In this document: positions 8,594 to 16,697 of the stretch, piece by piece | Layout of the letters: each line of letters begins with the position of its first letter | Numbering within the stretch: the stretch's first letter is position 1 | Assembly: GCA_043765375.1 (NCBI GenBank) | Contig: JAYUJH010000039.1 | Location: forward strand, 6,225 to 70,224 | DNA from: JAYUJH01 sp043765375 | GTDB lineage: Bacteria > Pseudomonadota > Alphaproteobacteria > Rickettsiales > UBA998 | DNA length: 64,000 bases | Direction of reading: 5' to 3' | Position numbers and translations under genes: made by a program | The notes under the pieces: model-generated | The model's database searches: none | What the model was told of the DNA's origin: nothing | What the model saw: the letters and a program-made list of their open reading frames with translations, nothing else

Positions 8594-9430
8594 TTAAGCC
8601 GCAATCACCATTGAGGCAGAAATCACTAAAACTGCCTCCAAGAAACCAGCTCCGATATTTTTATCCGCCGATATTTCTTTAGCAAGTGAAATATTTGGCA
8701 CAACATTATGGTTGAAAAACCAACGCAATCCCACCAAAAATGCAAATGCAAACAGATTTGAAACAGCAAACTCAGTCAAATCCTGCTGCCAATTGGTGAA
8801 ATCACCAGCAGAAGAATGCATGATAATAATCGCAAGCGCAATCAAATTGCCCGCAAATGCAACACCCGCCGCTATGTTACCATTTTGCAATTCCTGATGC
8901 ACATCATAAGGCGATAACTTCTCATAAATCTTACTAAATCCCGCCAATGAAAGTTGACCCAGCACAAAAAATATAATCGCAGTTAGCGCATTGCCACCCT
9001 GCCCCGAAACTGCCCCTGCTGCAATCACCCCCGTTGCGATATAAATACCACAATGAACTGCTCCAACTGCCACATTTCGTTGTGAAATCAACTGTTTAGT
9101 GTTGCAAAACTTGCGCAAAATTAACCGCTCATTAAACAAACGAGAGGCATTTAGTAGCAACAAACCCAAAACTGCATATCCCCCAACTATCAGCAAATCA
9201 TGCAACAACCCCGATGACGGCCCAAGCAACGCTCCAACAAAAATCACTGCCGTTGCTAAATAATAACCACTCATAGCAACTGCTACCGCTAGATTATCAG
9301 TTGCCACCAGTTCCGCATCAATATTATACGAACAACAAGCATTTTTTAGCCATTTTGCCAACAAAAATATCAACAAATAAAGCCCAGTGAATGCACCGCC
9401 ATTTAATATTTCAGCGACTAACTCACCCAT
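8594..9430 (-). CDS. DUF350 (YjfL-like) multi-repeat membrane protein
   Basis: 278 aa from the ATG at 9430 (MGELVAEI), which has GCGAG upstream and lies 14 bases after the preceding stop. It is strongly hydrophobic with about eight helices. A motif of the form N-[LVI]-A-x-[AG]-x4-G-x2-[LI]-A recurs at least three times (NLAVAVAMSGYYLATA, NVAVGAVHCGIYIATG, NIAAGVAFAGNLIALA) and a fourth, degenerate copy is near the C-terminus (NIGAGFLEAVLVISAS). This is the internal repeat of DUF350 proteins such as E. coli YjfL. The biochemical role is unknown; it is linked genetically to PspA-type membrane-stress proteins. Confidence 0.87.
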   Translation of the reverse strand: MGELVAEILNGGAFTGLYLLIFLLAKWLKNACCSYNIDAELVATDNLAVAVAMSGYYLATAVIFVGALLGPSSGLLHDLLIVGGYAVLGLLLLNASRLFNERLILRKFCNTKQLISQRNVAVGAVHCGIYIATGVIAAGAVSGQGGNALTAIIFFVLGQLSLAGFSKIYEKLSPYDVHQELQNGNIAAGVAFAGNLIALAIIIMHSSAGDFTNWQQDLTEFAVSNLFAFAFLVGLRWFFNHNVVPNISLAKEISADKNIGAGFLEAVLVISASMVIAA

Positions 9431-9443
9431 ATATTTTTCTCGC

Positions 9444-10097
9444 TCATATATTTTTGCTCGGCCACATTTCTTCAAGTGCGGTTAATTCATGATAAATTGT
9501 GGCGCATGCTTCAATCTCACCGCTAGCATAAACCTCAATTTCAATGGAAAACTCTCCGCTTTTATCCTCCAAAATGTAGGATTCAAACTTTTCTTGCCTC
9601 AACATTTCTTCGTCACTTAAATATCTCGCATCACCTTTCACGAAAGAGCCAACGACTTTATCATCAACTTCAGCATAATTATTGACCAACCAATCCTCAA
9701 AACCAGCGAGTTTCCACGCTAATTTTAAGTTACCACCCAGCCCCTTTTGCAAAATCTTCTCTAATGCTTCAACGCCAATCACGCTTTCAAAATCTGGCTT
9801 TGGTATTTTTTTGCAAATACCCAAATATTCATCGCCATCTTCCTCCTCAACCATCATATAAAATAATTCGCCCGCCCGTCCTTTTAATACAATTTCGGGA
9901 TAACATAAATTGCCGTATATATAAGTATTTATTTGCGCAACCTCAAACTCTTTGTTGCTCAATTCTGCTTGCGGGAGATATGCAAACTTCAATATATCAC
10001 CCGTACGAATGTCACGAGGGTGCGTCAAGCGTCGCTCCGTTGGAACCGCCGCCGCACTACCTCCGCTTGCAAAAATTGCCCTCAATAATCCTAACAT
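9444..10097 (-). CDS. DUF2491 (YjfK-like) protein
   Basis: 217 aa, soluble, acidic. It matches the YjfK/DUF2491 family in length and in its position between a PspA-like gene and a DUF350 gene. Notable segments are IRTGDILKFAYLPQAELSNK (residues 30-49), EYLGICKKIPKPD (mid), and the C-terminal IEIEVYASGEIEACATIY. The same segments recur, diverged, in the protein at 50186-51460. It ends in WPSKNI, with the downstream DUF350 start 14 bases away. The function of the family is not established. Confidence 0.85.
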   Translation of the reverse strand: MLGLLRAIFASGGSAAAVPTERRLTHPRDIRTGDILKFAYLPQAELSNKEFEVAQINTYIYGNLCYPEIVLKGRAGELFYMMVEEEDGDEYLGICKKIPKPDFESVIGVEALEKILQKGLGGNLKLAWKLAGFEDWLVNNYAEVDDKVVGSFVKGDARYLSDEEMLRQEKFESYILEDKSGEFSIEIEVYASGEIEACATIYHELTALEEMWPSKNI

Positions 10098-10114
10098 TTT
10101 AATAGCCCTAACAT

Positions 10115-10807
10115 TTATGCACTCTTTTTCGCTTTCAACGCCGCCAAAATATCATTAGCTTTGCTACCATCTTGCGTTATTCCTGCATCACGCAGTTTTT
10201 TCTCCAAATCTGCCCCATCAAACTCATCTTGCAAGGTTTCGCCTGCTTTGAGTCTATCCTCCAAATCATCCTGCTTTTGCTTAATACGATCCAAAGATTC
10301 CTTTGCTGTCAACAACTTAGAAGATCCAGCTGCATAATTTGCGGTAATCGCCGTTGTTGCTTTCTGCACGCTTGCTGTTGTTTTCACCATCACCAACTGA
10401 CGCTGCATATCCGCCAATGATTTGCTCGTTTGCTTAATCAAGTTTTTCAAACGGGTTGCGTGTGCTGCAAAACTTTCCTGCGCTTTACGTTGAATATCAA
10501 GCTCACCTTGGATTTCAGCAATTTTTTGCGCAATTTCCAACGCCAAAGTTTCATCGTTTTTTTCCAACGCTTTGGTTGCATAATCTTCATGTTTTTTCAC
10601 ATCTTGCATCAAAGTTTCAATTTTGCGTGCTGCTTGCATTTCCTTCGCCATAACTTCCGTCAAGTCACGCTTGGCTTTATCCAACGCCAAATCGGCATCT
10701 TTAATTTCCTGCTCAAAAATCCTCACACTGTTGCTATCAACGATTGATTCCCCAAGCTCCCTTGCTCCACCACGAATTGCTGTAAATATTTTCTCTATTA
10801 ATGACAT
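10115..10807 (-). CDS. PspA/IM30-family protein (YjfJ-like)
   Basis: 230 aa, almost entirely alpha-helical and coiled-coil. The N-terminus (MSLIEKIFTAIRGGARELGE) is the amphipathic membrane-binding helix of PspA/Vipp1 (ESCRT-III superfamily) proteins, followed by the helical hairpin FEQEIKDADLALDKAKRDL and repeated Lys/Glu/Gln heptads. Proteins of this family polymerise on damaged or stressed membranes. The context with DUF2170, DUF2491 and DUF350 identifies it as the YjfJ branch rather than the classical pspABC operon. A 17-base gap to the downstream DUF2491 gene indicates one operon. Confidence 0.92.
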   Translation of the reverse strand: MSLIEKIFTAIRGGARELGESIVDSNSVRIFEQEIKDADLALDKAKRDLTEVMAKEMQAARKIETLMQDVKKHEDYATKALEKNDETLALEIAQKIAEIQGELDIQRKAQESFAAHATRLKNLIKQTSKSLADMQRQLVMVKTTASVQKATTAITANYAAGSSKLLTAKESLDRIKQKQDDLEDRLKAGETLQDEFDGADLEKKLRDAGITQDGSKANDILAALKAKKSA

Positions 10808-10837
10808 ATTATTCTCCTAATTTTTATAATAAATATC

Positions 10838-11251
10838 TTATACTAAATAATCTTTCATGGCGTTAATTGCTTCAATACTATTGCTGCTAAGTGTTTCAAT
10901 TTCATGCACAATTTCCAATAATGATGAGGCGGTTGAAAGCGCACCATAAACCACATATTGCTCACCAATTTTGGCAAAAGATGAAAGCGGCATACTGACA
11001 TTTGCGCTAAGCATTGCATCATTCATTTCCGCAATTTTTGCTGGTTTAATTTCCTGCATTTTGAACAAATATGCGATGCAAAGCACCTGTTCTTCACTCA
11101 CAGAAAGAAAAATCGGCAATTCTTCACGATCTTCCACTTCAATGCGCAAAACTTCCGCCCCTGAAATCGCCTCAACATTAAAACCAAGCCCATGTTGCGC
11201 AATTTTGCCATGCAGTGCTAAGTCTGTTTGCAACTTTTTAATATCAATCAT
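10838..11251 (-). CDS. DUF2170 (YjfI-like) protein
   Basis: 137 aa, acidic. It has the composition and position of DUF2170, which lies next to PspA-like yjfJ in many Proteobacteria. The segment MSLPLSSFAKI-like motif is seen here as MPLSSFAKIGEQYVVYGALS, typical of the family; the remainder is an alternation of short strands and helices. It has no signal peptide or membrane segment. Spacing to the PspA-like gene is 30 bases. Its role is not known; an accessory function to the PspA-like protein is inferred from context only. Confidence 0.85.
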   Translation of the reverse strand: MIDIKKLQTDLALHGKIAQHGLGFNVEAISGAEVLRIEVEDREELPIFLSVSEEQVLCIAYLFKMQEIKPAKIAEMNDAMLSANVSMPLSSFAKIGEQYVVYGALSTASSLLEIVHEIETLSSNSIEAINAMKDYLV

Positions 11252-11298
11252 TTTTATTGTTCCTCATTTTTACTAATTTTAATTTTCGCACGTTAGCA

Positions 11299-11715
11299 TC
11301 ATTTTATCCCTCGTGCAATAGTTGTAATTTTGCAACTATTTGGCTGAAAATAAGCCTCAAACACTGGAATTGCCAGATTCGCATCACAAACCCCGCACAT
11401 AAAAACATCAATCGCTGCATAATTTATTTCAGGCCAAGTGTGAATGCTAATGTGGGATTCCGCAAGTATCGCAACACCCGTCACCCCCGCTTGAACCTCT
11501 CCAACCTCATTAAATTGATGCAAATGCACCCCTAAAATTGTTGCACCACAGGCGTGTGCTGCTGCCCTAATTGCGCCTTCAATAGCATTTAAGTCAGTGA
11601 GTAATTTTGATGCAACGCCGCCAAAATCTAGCAACAAATGAATTGATGGCGTATGAATTGCGGAATCATTGGTTGCTGGAGCGGAGTTGTTACTGAGTGA
11701 AATATTTTTATTCAT
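11299..11715 (-). CDS. speD: S-adenosylmethionine decarboxylase proenzyme
   Basis: 138 aa, the short bacterial/archaeal class (SpeH type). It decarboxylates AdoMet to supply aminopropyl groups. The self-cleavage site is AESHISIHTWPE with Glu86/Ser87; Ser87 becomes the pyruvoyl cofactor. The motif IDVFMCG supplies the catalytic Cys107, and HLHQF and the dimer-core residues are present. The N-terminal 22 residues are a Ser/Asn-rich extension beyond the family core, so a downstream start cannot be excluded. It is the first gene of the minus-strand cassette; its product feeds the spermidine-synthase-like enzyme at the other end of the same cluster. Confidence 0.95.
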   Translation of the reverse strand: MNKNISLSNNSAPATNDSAIHTPSIHLLLDFGGVASKLLTDLNAIEGAIRAAAHACGATILGVHLHQFNEVGEVQAGVTGVAILAESHISIHTWPEINYAAIDVFMCGVCDANLAIPVFEAYFQPNSCKITTIARGIK

Positions 11716-11897
11716 AAAATTATTTTCATTTATATATGGAAAGCAACATAATCAAACAATATTAGCAAGTCAAACCATAATATTCGCCGTGACATTTGAG
11801 TATTATTAAAATATTTAAGCAATTTTCACAAAATTGTAATGCAAATATTGGTGAGTATGTAGTAATATGTAATTATATATTTGAATGTGAGAGATTT

Positions 11898-12371
11898 ATG
11901 GCAATACCTATAGTTGATGACGTAGTTGGTTTAGCAAAAAGCGGAATTGGGGCAGTAACTGGAACTTTTCAATGGCTAGCTCACACATTTATAGGAACAC
12001 CCGTTAAACTAGTTCAAAATCTTTTTGGTATAGGAACATCTGGAGCGGAAGGAGCTATAGAAGGTGGACAAATGGGAGTTAAATGGGGGTTACTCGGAGG
12101 TCTTGCTTTCGGCGCATATCAAGCAAGCCAAGAAGGGAAAGACGTTGTAGGTGGCGCATTAGACGGCGCAATGAAAGGGGGGCTTGCCTTAGGGGCAGGA
12201 GGAGCTTTGATTGGAACAGTGGCTGGCGCAGCACCAGCAGCCTTGGAGACGGCAACAAACTTGGGTAGCAACGTTTCAGCAACGATTGGAGGATTATTCC
12301 CCAACGGTGGTGGAGTGCAAAATCTCCCATCTGGTATGCCCCCAAAAAGCAGTGGTAAAAACGTTGGCTAA
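11898..12371 (+). CDS. Hypothetical Gly/Ala-rich hydrophobic protein
   Basis: 157 aa from the ATG at 11898, preceded by GAGAG; a TTG at 11796 in the same frame would add 34 residues unlike the rest. The protein starts MAIPIVDDVVGLAKSGIG and has a central Gly/Ala-rich region (about residues 55-125, with LLGGLAFGAY and LALGAGGALIGTVAG) of the glycine-zipper type, able to insert in membranes, and a Gly/Pro-rich tail ending SSGKNVG. It stands alone between two minus-strand operons with its own 180-base upstream region. I do not recognise the family; glycine-zipper toxins, bacteriocin-like peptides and outer-membrane stability proteins all look like this, so no function is claimed. Confidence 0.7.
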   Translation: MAIPIVDDVVGLAKSGIGAVTGTFQWLAHTFIGTPVKLVQNLFGIGTSGAEGAIEGGQMGVKWGLLGGLAFGAYQASQEGKDVVGGALDGAMKGGLALGAGGALIGTVAGAAPAALETATNLGSNVSATIGGLFPNGGGVQNLPSGMPPKSSGKNVG

Positions 12372-12413
12372 CTTGGCAATTCTCAAATGAAAAACTCTAC
12401 TTCACAATAATAA

Positions 12414-13496
12414 TCATTCAACCCCAACAATATTATTAGCGAAATCATTTGCATTAAATGGTTGCAAATCATCAATCCCTTCACCAACTCCAACAAAATG
12501 GATAGGTAAGCCAAATTGCTTGGCGAGTGCCACCACAATTCCACCCCTCGCCGTGCCATCTAACTTAGTTATCACCAATCCAGTAATATTAACCATTTCT
12601 GCAAATGCTTTAACTTGTGAGATTGCATTTTGCCCTGTTGTGCCGTCCAACACCATTATAACATGATAATTTGTGTGATAATTTGCACTCCCATCAATTA
12701 CAATAGCTTTATCCAACACACGTTTAATTTTCTGCAATTCCTGCATTAAATTAGCCTTGTTTTGCAACCGCCCCGCCGTATCAATCAGCAACACGTCAAC
12801 ATTATTTGCTTGCGCTTGTTGCAACCCCAAAAACGCTACACTCGCAGGGTCTGCCTCATGCGCTCCCGTGATTATTGGCACATCAACCCGATTCGCCCAT
12901 ATCTGCAACTGCTCCACCGCCGCTGCCCGAAAAGTATCCGCTGCCACCAACATCACTGACTTGCCATCATTTTTGAAATGCGCTGCCATCTTGCCAATCG
13001 TGGTGGTCTTGCCATTGCCATTAACCCCAACTACCATGATTATGGTTGGTTGATTTTCCTTGGTTGCAAGCGTAATTTGCCCCTGAACTGGTGATAATAT
13101 TTGCGCTATTTGTTTGGCAAGCAATGCTTTAATTTGATTAATATCTAAATCTTTTTCATATCTAGATTCAGCGAAATTATGGATAATTTGCCTAGCTGCA
13201 TCTGCACCCATATCCGCCATAATAAGCAATTCTTCCAATTCTTCAAGGGTTAGCGAATCCAATTTTTTGCGGGTAAAAATCCCCGTAATGCCATCGCTTA
13301 AATTGTTGGAAGTTTTGCTCAACCCCGATTTCAAGCGTGAAAGTAGCGAGTTTTGGGTTGGTGCGTCTTGGATAATATCTTGCTCTATATCACCTGATAT
13401 AACATCTTCAATTGCTATATTTTCCTCTATTATATCCTCTGATGATATATCATCAGAGGATATATCTGATTTTTTCTTAAAAAACTTAAACGCCAT
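12414..13496 (-). CDS. ftsY: Signal recognition particle receptor FtsY
   Basis: 360 aa. FtsY is the membrane-associated GTPase that receives SRP-ribosome complexes. An acidic, Ile/Ser/Asp/Glu-rich N-terminus of about 60 residues is followed by the helical N domain and the G domain: G1 GVNGNGKTTTIGK, DTFRAAAVEQLQ, G3 DTAGRLQNKANLM, G4 TKLDGTARGG and the closing GEGIDDLQPF. G1 has Asn where most family members have Val (GVNGVGKTT), a mild change. A 34-bp perfect palindrome lies within the coding sequence of the acidic tail (13431-13464). Confidence 0.97.
   Translation of the reverse strand: MAFKFFKKKSDISSDDISSEDIIEENIAIEDVISGDIEQDIIQDAPTQNSLLSRLKSGLSKTSNNLSDGITGIFTRKKLDSLTLEELEELLIMADMGADAARQIIHNFAESRYEKDLDINQIKALLAKQIAQILSPVQGQITLATKENQPTIIMVVGVNGNGKTTTIGKMAAHFKNDGKSVMLVAADTFRAAAVEQLQIWANRVDVPIITGAHEADPASVAFLGLQQAQANNVDVLLIDTAGRLQNKANLMQELQKIKRVLDKAIVIDGSANYHTNYHVIMVLDGTTGQNAISQVKAFAEMVNITGLVITKLDGTARGGIVVALAKQFGLPIHFVGVGEGIDDLQPFNANDFANNIVGVE
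13431..13464. repeat. 34-bp perfect palindrome inside ftsY
   Basis: Bases 13431-13447 are the exact reverse complement of 13448-13464, centred on TATA. It encodes part of the Ser/Asp/Ile-rich acidic N-terminus of FtsY (ISSDDISSED), so the repetitive peptide and the palindrome arose together. As RNA it would fold into a long hairpin near the 5' end of the ftsY message; as DNA it could be a cruciform. Confidence 0.85.
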
Positions 13497-13563
13497 TTTT
13501 AATACTCATTTTTAGTTCCAAATATTTTTTAGTCCCCAGCATTTCTCAAATATATAATATATT

Positions 13564-14292
13564 TTACTGCCCAGTTATATTCTTGATATTTTGCATCAAC
13601 ACATCAGGTGATGCGGGCAATGATGAAATCACTTGTTGCGCCATTGGGCTTGGGTCAAGCTGAAGATTTTGCAATGATTCATATGCTTGTGTGTGATAAT
13701 AATTGGCTGCGCCAAAATCCTGTTCAACGCCACCAAGCCCCCCGCCATAAATTGAACCGAGTTGCAATTGTGACATCACCCCATAATCTCCCACACCAGC
13801 GGCATTTTGCATAAACCCAATCCCACTCACATCGCCTTGCTCAAACAGCGAACTTCCAAATTGTCCTTGCGTCATCGCATATTTCATTTCTTGCAACTGG
13901 TTCTGTCCTGATTGCTTGAGTTCTTCATATTTCATATTCAGCATTGTCGGGTCAATATATGATTTAATTTTCTCTGCATTCAAGCCAACCCATGAAAGAT
14001 GAAAATAATCCGTCATTTCCGTAAGCAAATCATCTTGATTCATTCCATCGGCGTATCCCGCAACCCCGAGTGCTTTATCTACCTTATAACTCACATCAAC
14101 CATAAACATTTTGATTTTGCTGCAAAATGGTTGCGCTGAGCTCAACCCAACCATTGAGGTGACATCGCTGCAATAATCTCCCATTTTTACCGTATGTCGC
14201 CACATTGCCTGCCCAATACCCGTGATAAACAATACAAATAGCAACAACACCAAAATCTCAAGGCTAAAAAACCCTGCTTGGTTATTTTTCAT
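13564..14292 (-). CDS. Prepilin-like protein with Sel1-like repeat
   Basis: 243 aa from the ATG at 14292; upstream ATGs at 14319-14328 are open but would leave almost no space to the divergent gene. The N-terminus MKNNQAG-FFSLE fits the type IV prepilin peptidase consensus (G before F, Glu at +5) and is followed by a 20-residue hydrophobic helix (ILVLLLFVLFITGIGQAM). The remainder is not pilin-like: it is Gln/Gly/Asp-rich and includes a segment fitting the Sel1 repeat (QLQLGSIYGGGLGGVEQDFG then AANYYHTQAYESLQ). It contains two Cys residues soon after the helix. No other pilus gene is adjacent. It may be a pseudopilin-like adaptor; the hybrid architecture is unusual and the assignment is inference. 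Confidence 0.75.
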   Translation of the reverse strand: MKNNQAGFFSLEILVLLLFVLFITGIGQAMWRHTVKMGDYCSDVTSMVGLSSAQPFCSKIKMFMVDVSYKVDKALGVAGYADGMNQDDLLTEMTDYFHLSWVGLNAEKIKSYIDPTMLNMKYEELKQSGQNQLQEMKYAMTQGQFGSSLFEQGDVSGIGFMQNAAGVGDYGVMSQLQLGSIYGGGLGGVEQDFGAANYYHTQAYESLQNLQLDPSPMAQQVISSLPASPDVLMQNIKNITGQ

Positions 14293-14349
14293 TATATTTT
14301 TGTCATTTCTGCTTTTCATAACCATCATTTTAATATAAATATTTCAATC

Positions 14350-15084
14350 ATGCCATATTTATTACGCACATATGAGGTAAATAATTCACAATTTAATATG
14401 ATTGTTACTCGGCGTAAGATTAGCAAATCCATTATTTTGCGCTTTAATCAAAGCAAATCTGAATTGCATATTAGCGCACCAAGTTCCACCAAAAAAGCGG
14501 ATATTGAAAAGTTTGTGCGGGCGCAACAAGCCAAAATTGAAGAGTTTTTGCAACGTAATATTATCCAAAAAATAGCCTTAAATGAAGGTGATATCATAGC
14601 AATTTTGGGAGTTAATCATCGCTTAATTCGCCCCCAAAATGCTGGAAAACATAACATTGGAAAGGTGAGTGACGTTTCAATGCCCGATTTCATTGTTAAA
14701 TGCGATGGCAAACCGTTTAATCTCGCAGCATCAATCCAATTGCAGCGGGTGATGCAGCATTATTCAAGCCAAAAAATGCAACAAATAATGCTACTGCCAC
14801 CGTTTGATCGCTTGCACATCACCCCCCATGTGAGCATTCGCAAAACCCATTCGCGCTATGGCAGTTGTTGCGCACAAACCGCCCGAATTATGCTCTGTGC
14901 CAACCTCGTATTTGCGCCTATTTCTGTGCTTGATAGCGTTATATTCCATGAAGCGGCGCACTTAATCCACGCTAATCATAGTGCGGAGTTCTGGGCGTTG
15001 GTTGCGCAGCTAAACCCTAGCTATAATTCCTCCAAAATGTGGCTAAAAAATCACAGGTCTGAGATATTTTGTTATGAGCTATAA
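14350..15084 (+). CDS. YgjP-like metal-dependent hydrolase (DUF45)
   Basis: 244 aa from the ATG at 14350. Earlier in-frame codons overlap the divergent gene and encode no conserved sequence. The family consists of small cytosolic zinc peptidase-like proteins. Visible motifs are the N-terminal RRKISKSIILRF strand pair, KTHSRYGSCCA (family TRWGSCS), and the zinc site HEAAHLIHANHSAEFW (HExxH with a downstream His). The second position of the motif is A where most members have L/V (HELaH), which is tolerated. E. coli YgjP has been linked to UTP hydrolysis, but for this homologue only the fold is safe. Confidence 0.9.
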   Translation: MPYLLRTYEVNNSQFNMIVTRRKISKSIILRFNQSKSELHISAPSSTKKADIEKFVRAQQAKIEEFLQRNIIQKIALNEGDIIAILGVNHRLIRPQNAGKHNIGKVSDVSMPDFIVKCDGKPFNLAASIQLQRVMQHYSSQKMQQIMLLPPFDRLHITPHVSIRKTHSRYGSCCAQTARIMLCANLVFAPISVLDSVIFHEAAHLIHANHSAEFWALVAQLNPSYNSSKMWLKNHRSEIFCYEL

Positions 15085-15156
15085 AATATGTTTTCAATCT
15101 AATGTTAATAGTGTATGTATTTTTGACAAACTACTAATTTTATAAGGTGAATTACT

Positions 15157-15540
15157 ATGAATAAATATTTAACACTTGTGACAGCTTCATTAATTTCACT
15201 TGGTGGATTGGCGGCAAATGCTGAGCATCACGTTGGTCACACTGCGGCAACTCCTGCAAACCATGCCGCTATGCAATCAAAAATTGATGCAAAGTTCGCA
15301 ATGATTGATACCAACAAAGATGGCAAAATCAGCATGGAAGAGCATAATGCAGATGGCAAGAAAAAGTTCATGATGCGTGACACCAACAAAGACGGTTTCA
15401 TTGACAAAAAAGAAGTTATGTCAGCAATGCACGCTAAGCATTCTACGATGGGTGCAGGCAAAGTTGCAGTTCCTGCTGCTCCAATGATGGGTGCTCCTTC
15501 AGCTCCTAAAATGCCAGTTGTTGCTCCAGTAAAACAATAG
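15157..15540 (+). CDS. Secreted EF-hand calcium-binding protein
   Basis: 127 aa, preceded by AAGGTG. A Sec signal peptide (MNKYLTLVTASLISLGGLAANA, cleavage after ANA) precedes a His-rich stretch, then two EF-hand loops: DTNKDGKISMEE and DTNKDGFIDKKE, each with the Asp/Asn/Asp...Glu ligand pattern. The C-terminus is rich in Ala, Pro and Met (VPAAPMMGAPSAP). Such short exported EF-hand proteins are common in Alphaproteobacteria; the partner is unknown. It is followed by a glycosyltransferase after 52 bases, with no clear terminator. Confidence 0.9.
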   Translation: MNKYLTLVTASLISLGGLAANAEHHVGHTAATPANHAAMQSKIDAKFAMIDTNKDGKISMEEHNADGKKKFMMRDTNKDGFIDKKEVMSAMHAKHSTMGAGKVAVPAAPMMGAPSAPKMPVVAPVKQ

Positions 15541-15592
15541 TTTCTAACGATTATTAATAAAACATTGCCGTTGTTAAAATAAGATATCTAAT

Positions 15593-16666
15593 ATGATAAA
15601 AATCTTACATATTGGCAACGGCAATGAAAAACATTTAGGCGCAAGATATTACGGAATTGAACGCAAATTGCAAAATGGCTTAGTTCGCTCAGGTTTTAAC
15701 TCGTTATTTTTCAGTGATAGAGATGTCAAGCGAACTAGTGGATTATTCGGCACAAATTGGCGTGGTGCTAAGAATTGTAACAAAAAATTGCTTGAAGTGG
15801 TTCGCAATTTTCGCCCACAAATATTGTTGCTGGGTCACGCCAACATCATTACCAATGACACTCTAGAGCAAGTTCGGGCAATCATTCCAACTATAAAGAT
15901 TGCACAATATAATGTTGACGCGTTGTTTAGGTTGGAAAATATATCAGCAATTAAAAACCGAATATCACATATTGATGCAACTTTTCTCACCACTCACGGG
16001 GTGGAAGCACAAAAATATGCAACACAATTAAACAAAGTTTTTTATATTCCAAACCCTGTTGATTGCGCTATTGAAACTCATCAATCATTCAATGCAGCAA
16101 CTAAATATGACGTATTTTTTGCCTGCCGAGCAGCCAGCACCAAAGGGGCGCATGAAACTACTAATCGTTTGATAATTCCACATTTTTTGCAGACAAATGC
16201 TCCAGAATTGCGCTATAATTTCCATGGTTTCAATGGACGTGATGAACTTTTTGGTGCAGATTTTTATGACCAATTAAGCAAATCCGCCATGGGATTAAAT
16301 ATCAGTCAAAAACAAACCACTCGTGGCGAGTTGACTCAAGCAACTGCTGCACAGAAATATTTATATTCATCAGATAGAATCGCTCAATATCTCGGTTGCG
16401 GGTTGTTGGTATTTAGTGAACGTGGATTTGCACTGGAAGATTTTTTCGCTGAAGATAAACATATGATTTTATTTGAATCCGCTGAAGAATTGAAGGACAA
16501 ACTCCAATTTTATGCTCAAAATGATGAATTACGTCGCAAAATTGCTCAAGCTGGTTGGCAATTTGCCCATCAAAATTGTAGCAACAAATTAATCGCCAAT
16601 TTCATAGTTGAGGCAACAATGCAAATGGATTTCAGCGAAGATTATTATTGGTTACGATTTGGTTAA
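15593..16666 (+). CDS. Glycosyltransferase-like protein (CgeB/GT-B type)
   Basis: 357 aa, cytosolic. The N-terminal half has a GT-B Rossmann start (KILHIGNGNEKH, then RPQILLLGHANI). The C-terminal half ends with the group-1/CgeB-like acceptor domain: GLNISQKQTTRGELTQ, DRIAQYLGCGLLVFSERGFA, FAEDKHMILFESAEEL and the helix LRRKIAQAGWQFAHQNCS. It probably transfers a sugar to a surface polysaccharide or protein, but donor and acceptor cannot be read. It is a lone gene between the EF-hand gene and the convergent tatD operon. Confidence 0.8.
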   Translation: MIKILHIGNGNEKHLGARYYGIERKLQNGLVRSGFNSLFFSDRDVKRTSGLFGTNWRGAKNCNKKLLEVVRNFRPQILLLGHANIITNDTLEQVRAIIPTIKIAQYNVDALFRLENISAIKNRISHIDATFLTTHGVEAQKYATQLNKVFYIPNPVDCAIETHQSFNAATKYDVFFACRAASTKGAHETTNRLIIPHFLQTNAPELRYNFHGFNGRDELFGADFYDQLSKSAMGLNISQKQTTRGELTQATAAQKYLYSSDRIAQYLGCGLLVFSERGFALEDFFAEDKHMILFESAEELKDKLQFYAQNDELRRKIAQAGWQFAHQNCSNKLIANFIVEATMQMDFSEDYYWLRFG

Positions 16667-16697
16667 AAAACATCATCAATCAATTACCCCTACCAAT

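Noticed and set aside
15123..15128. TTGACA as a -35 element for the EF-hand gene
   Set aside because: It lies only about 29 bases before the ATG, leaving no room for a -10 element and transcription start ahead of the Shine-Dalgarno.
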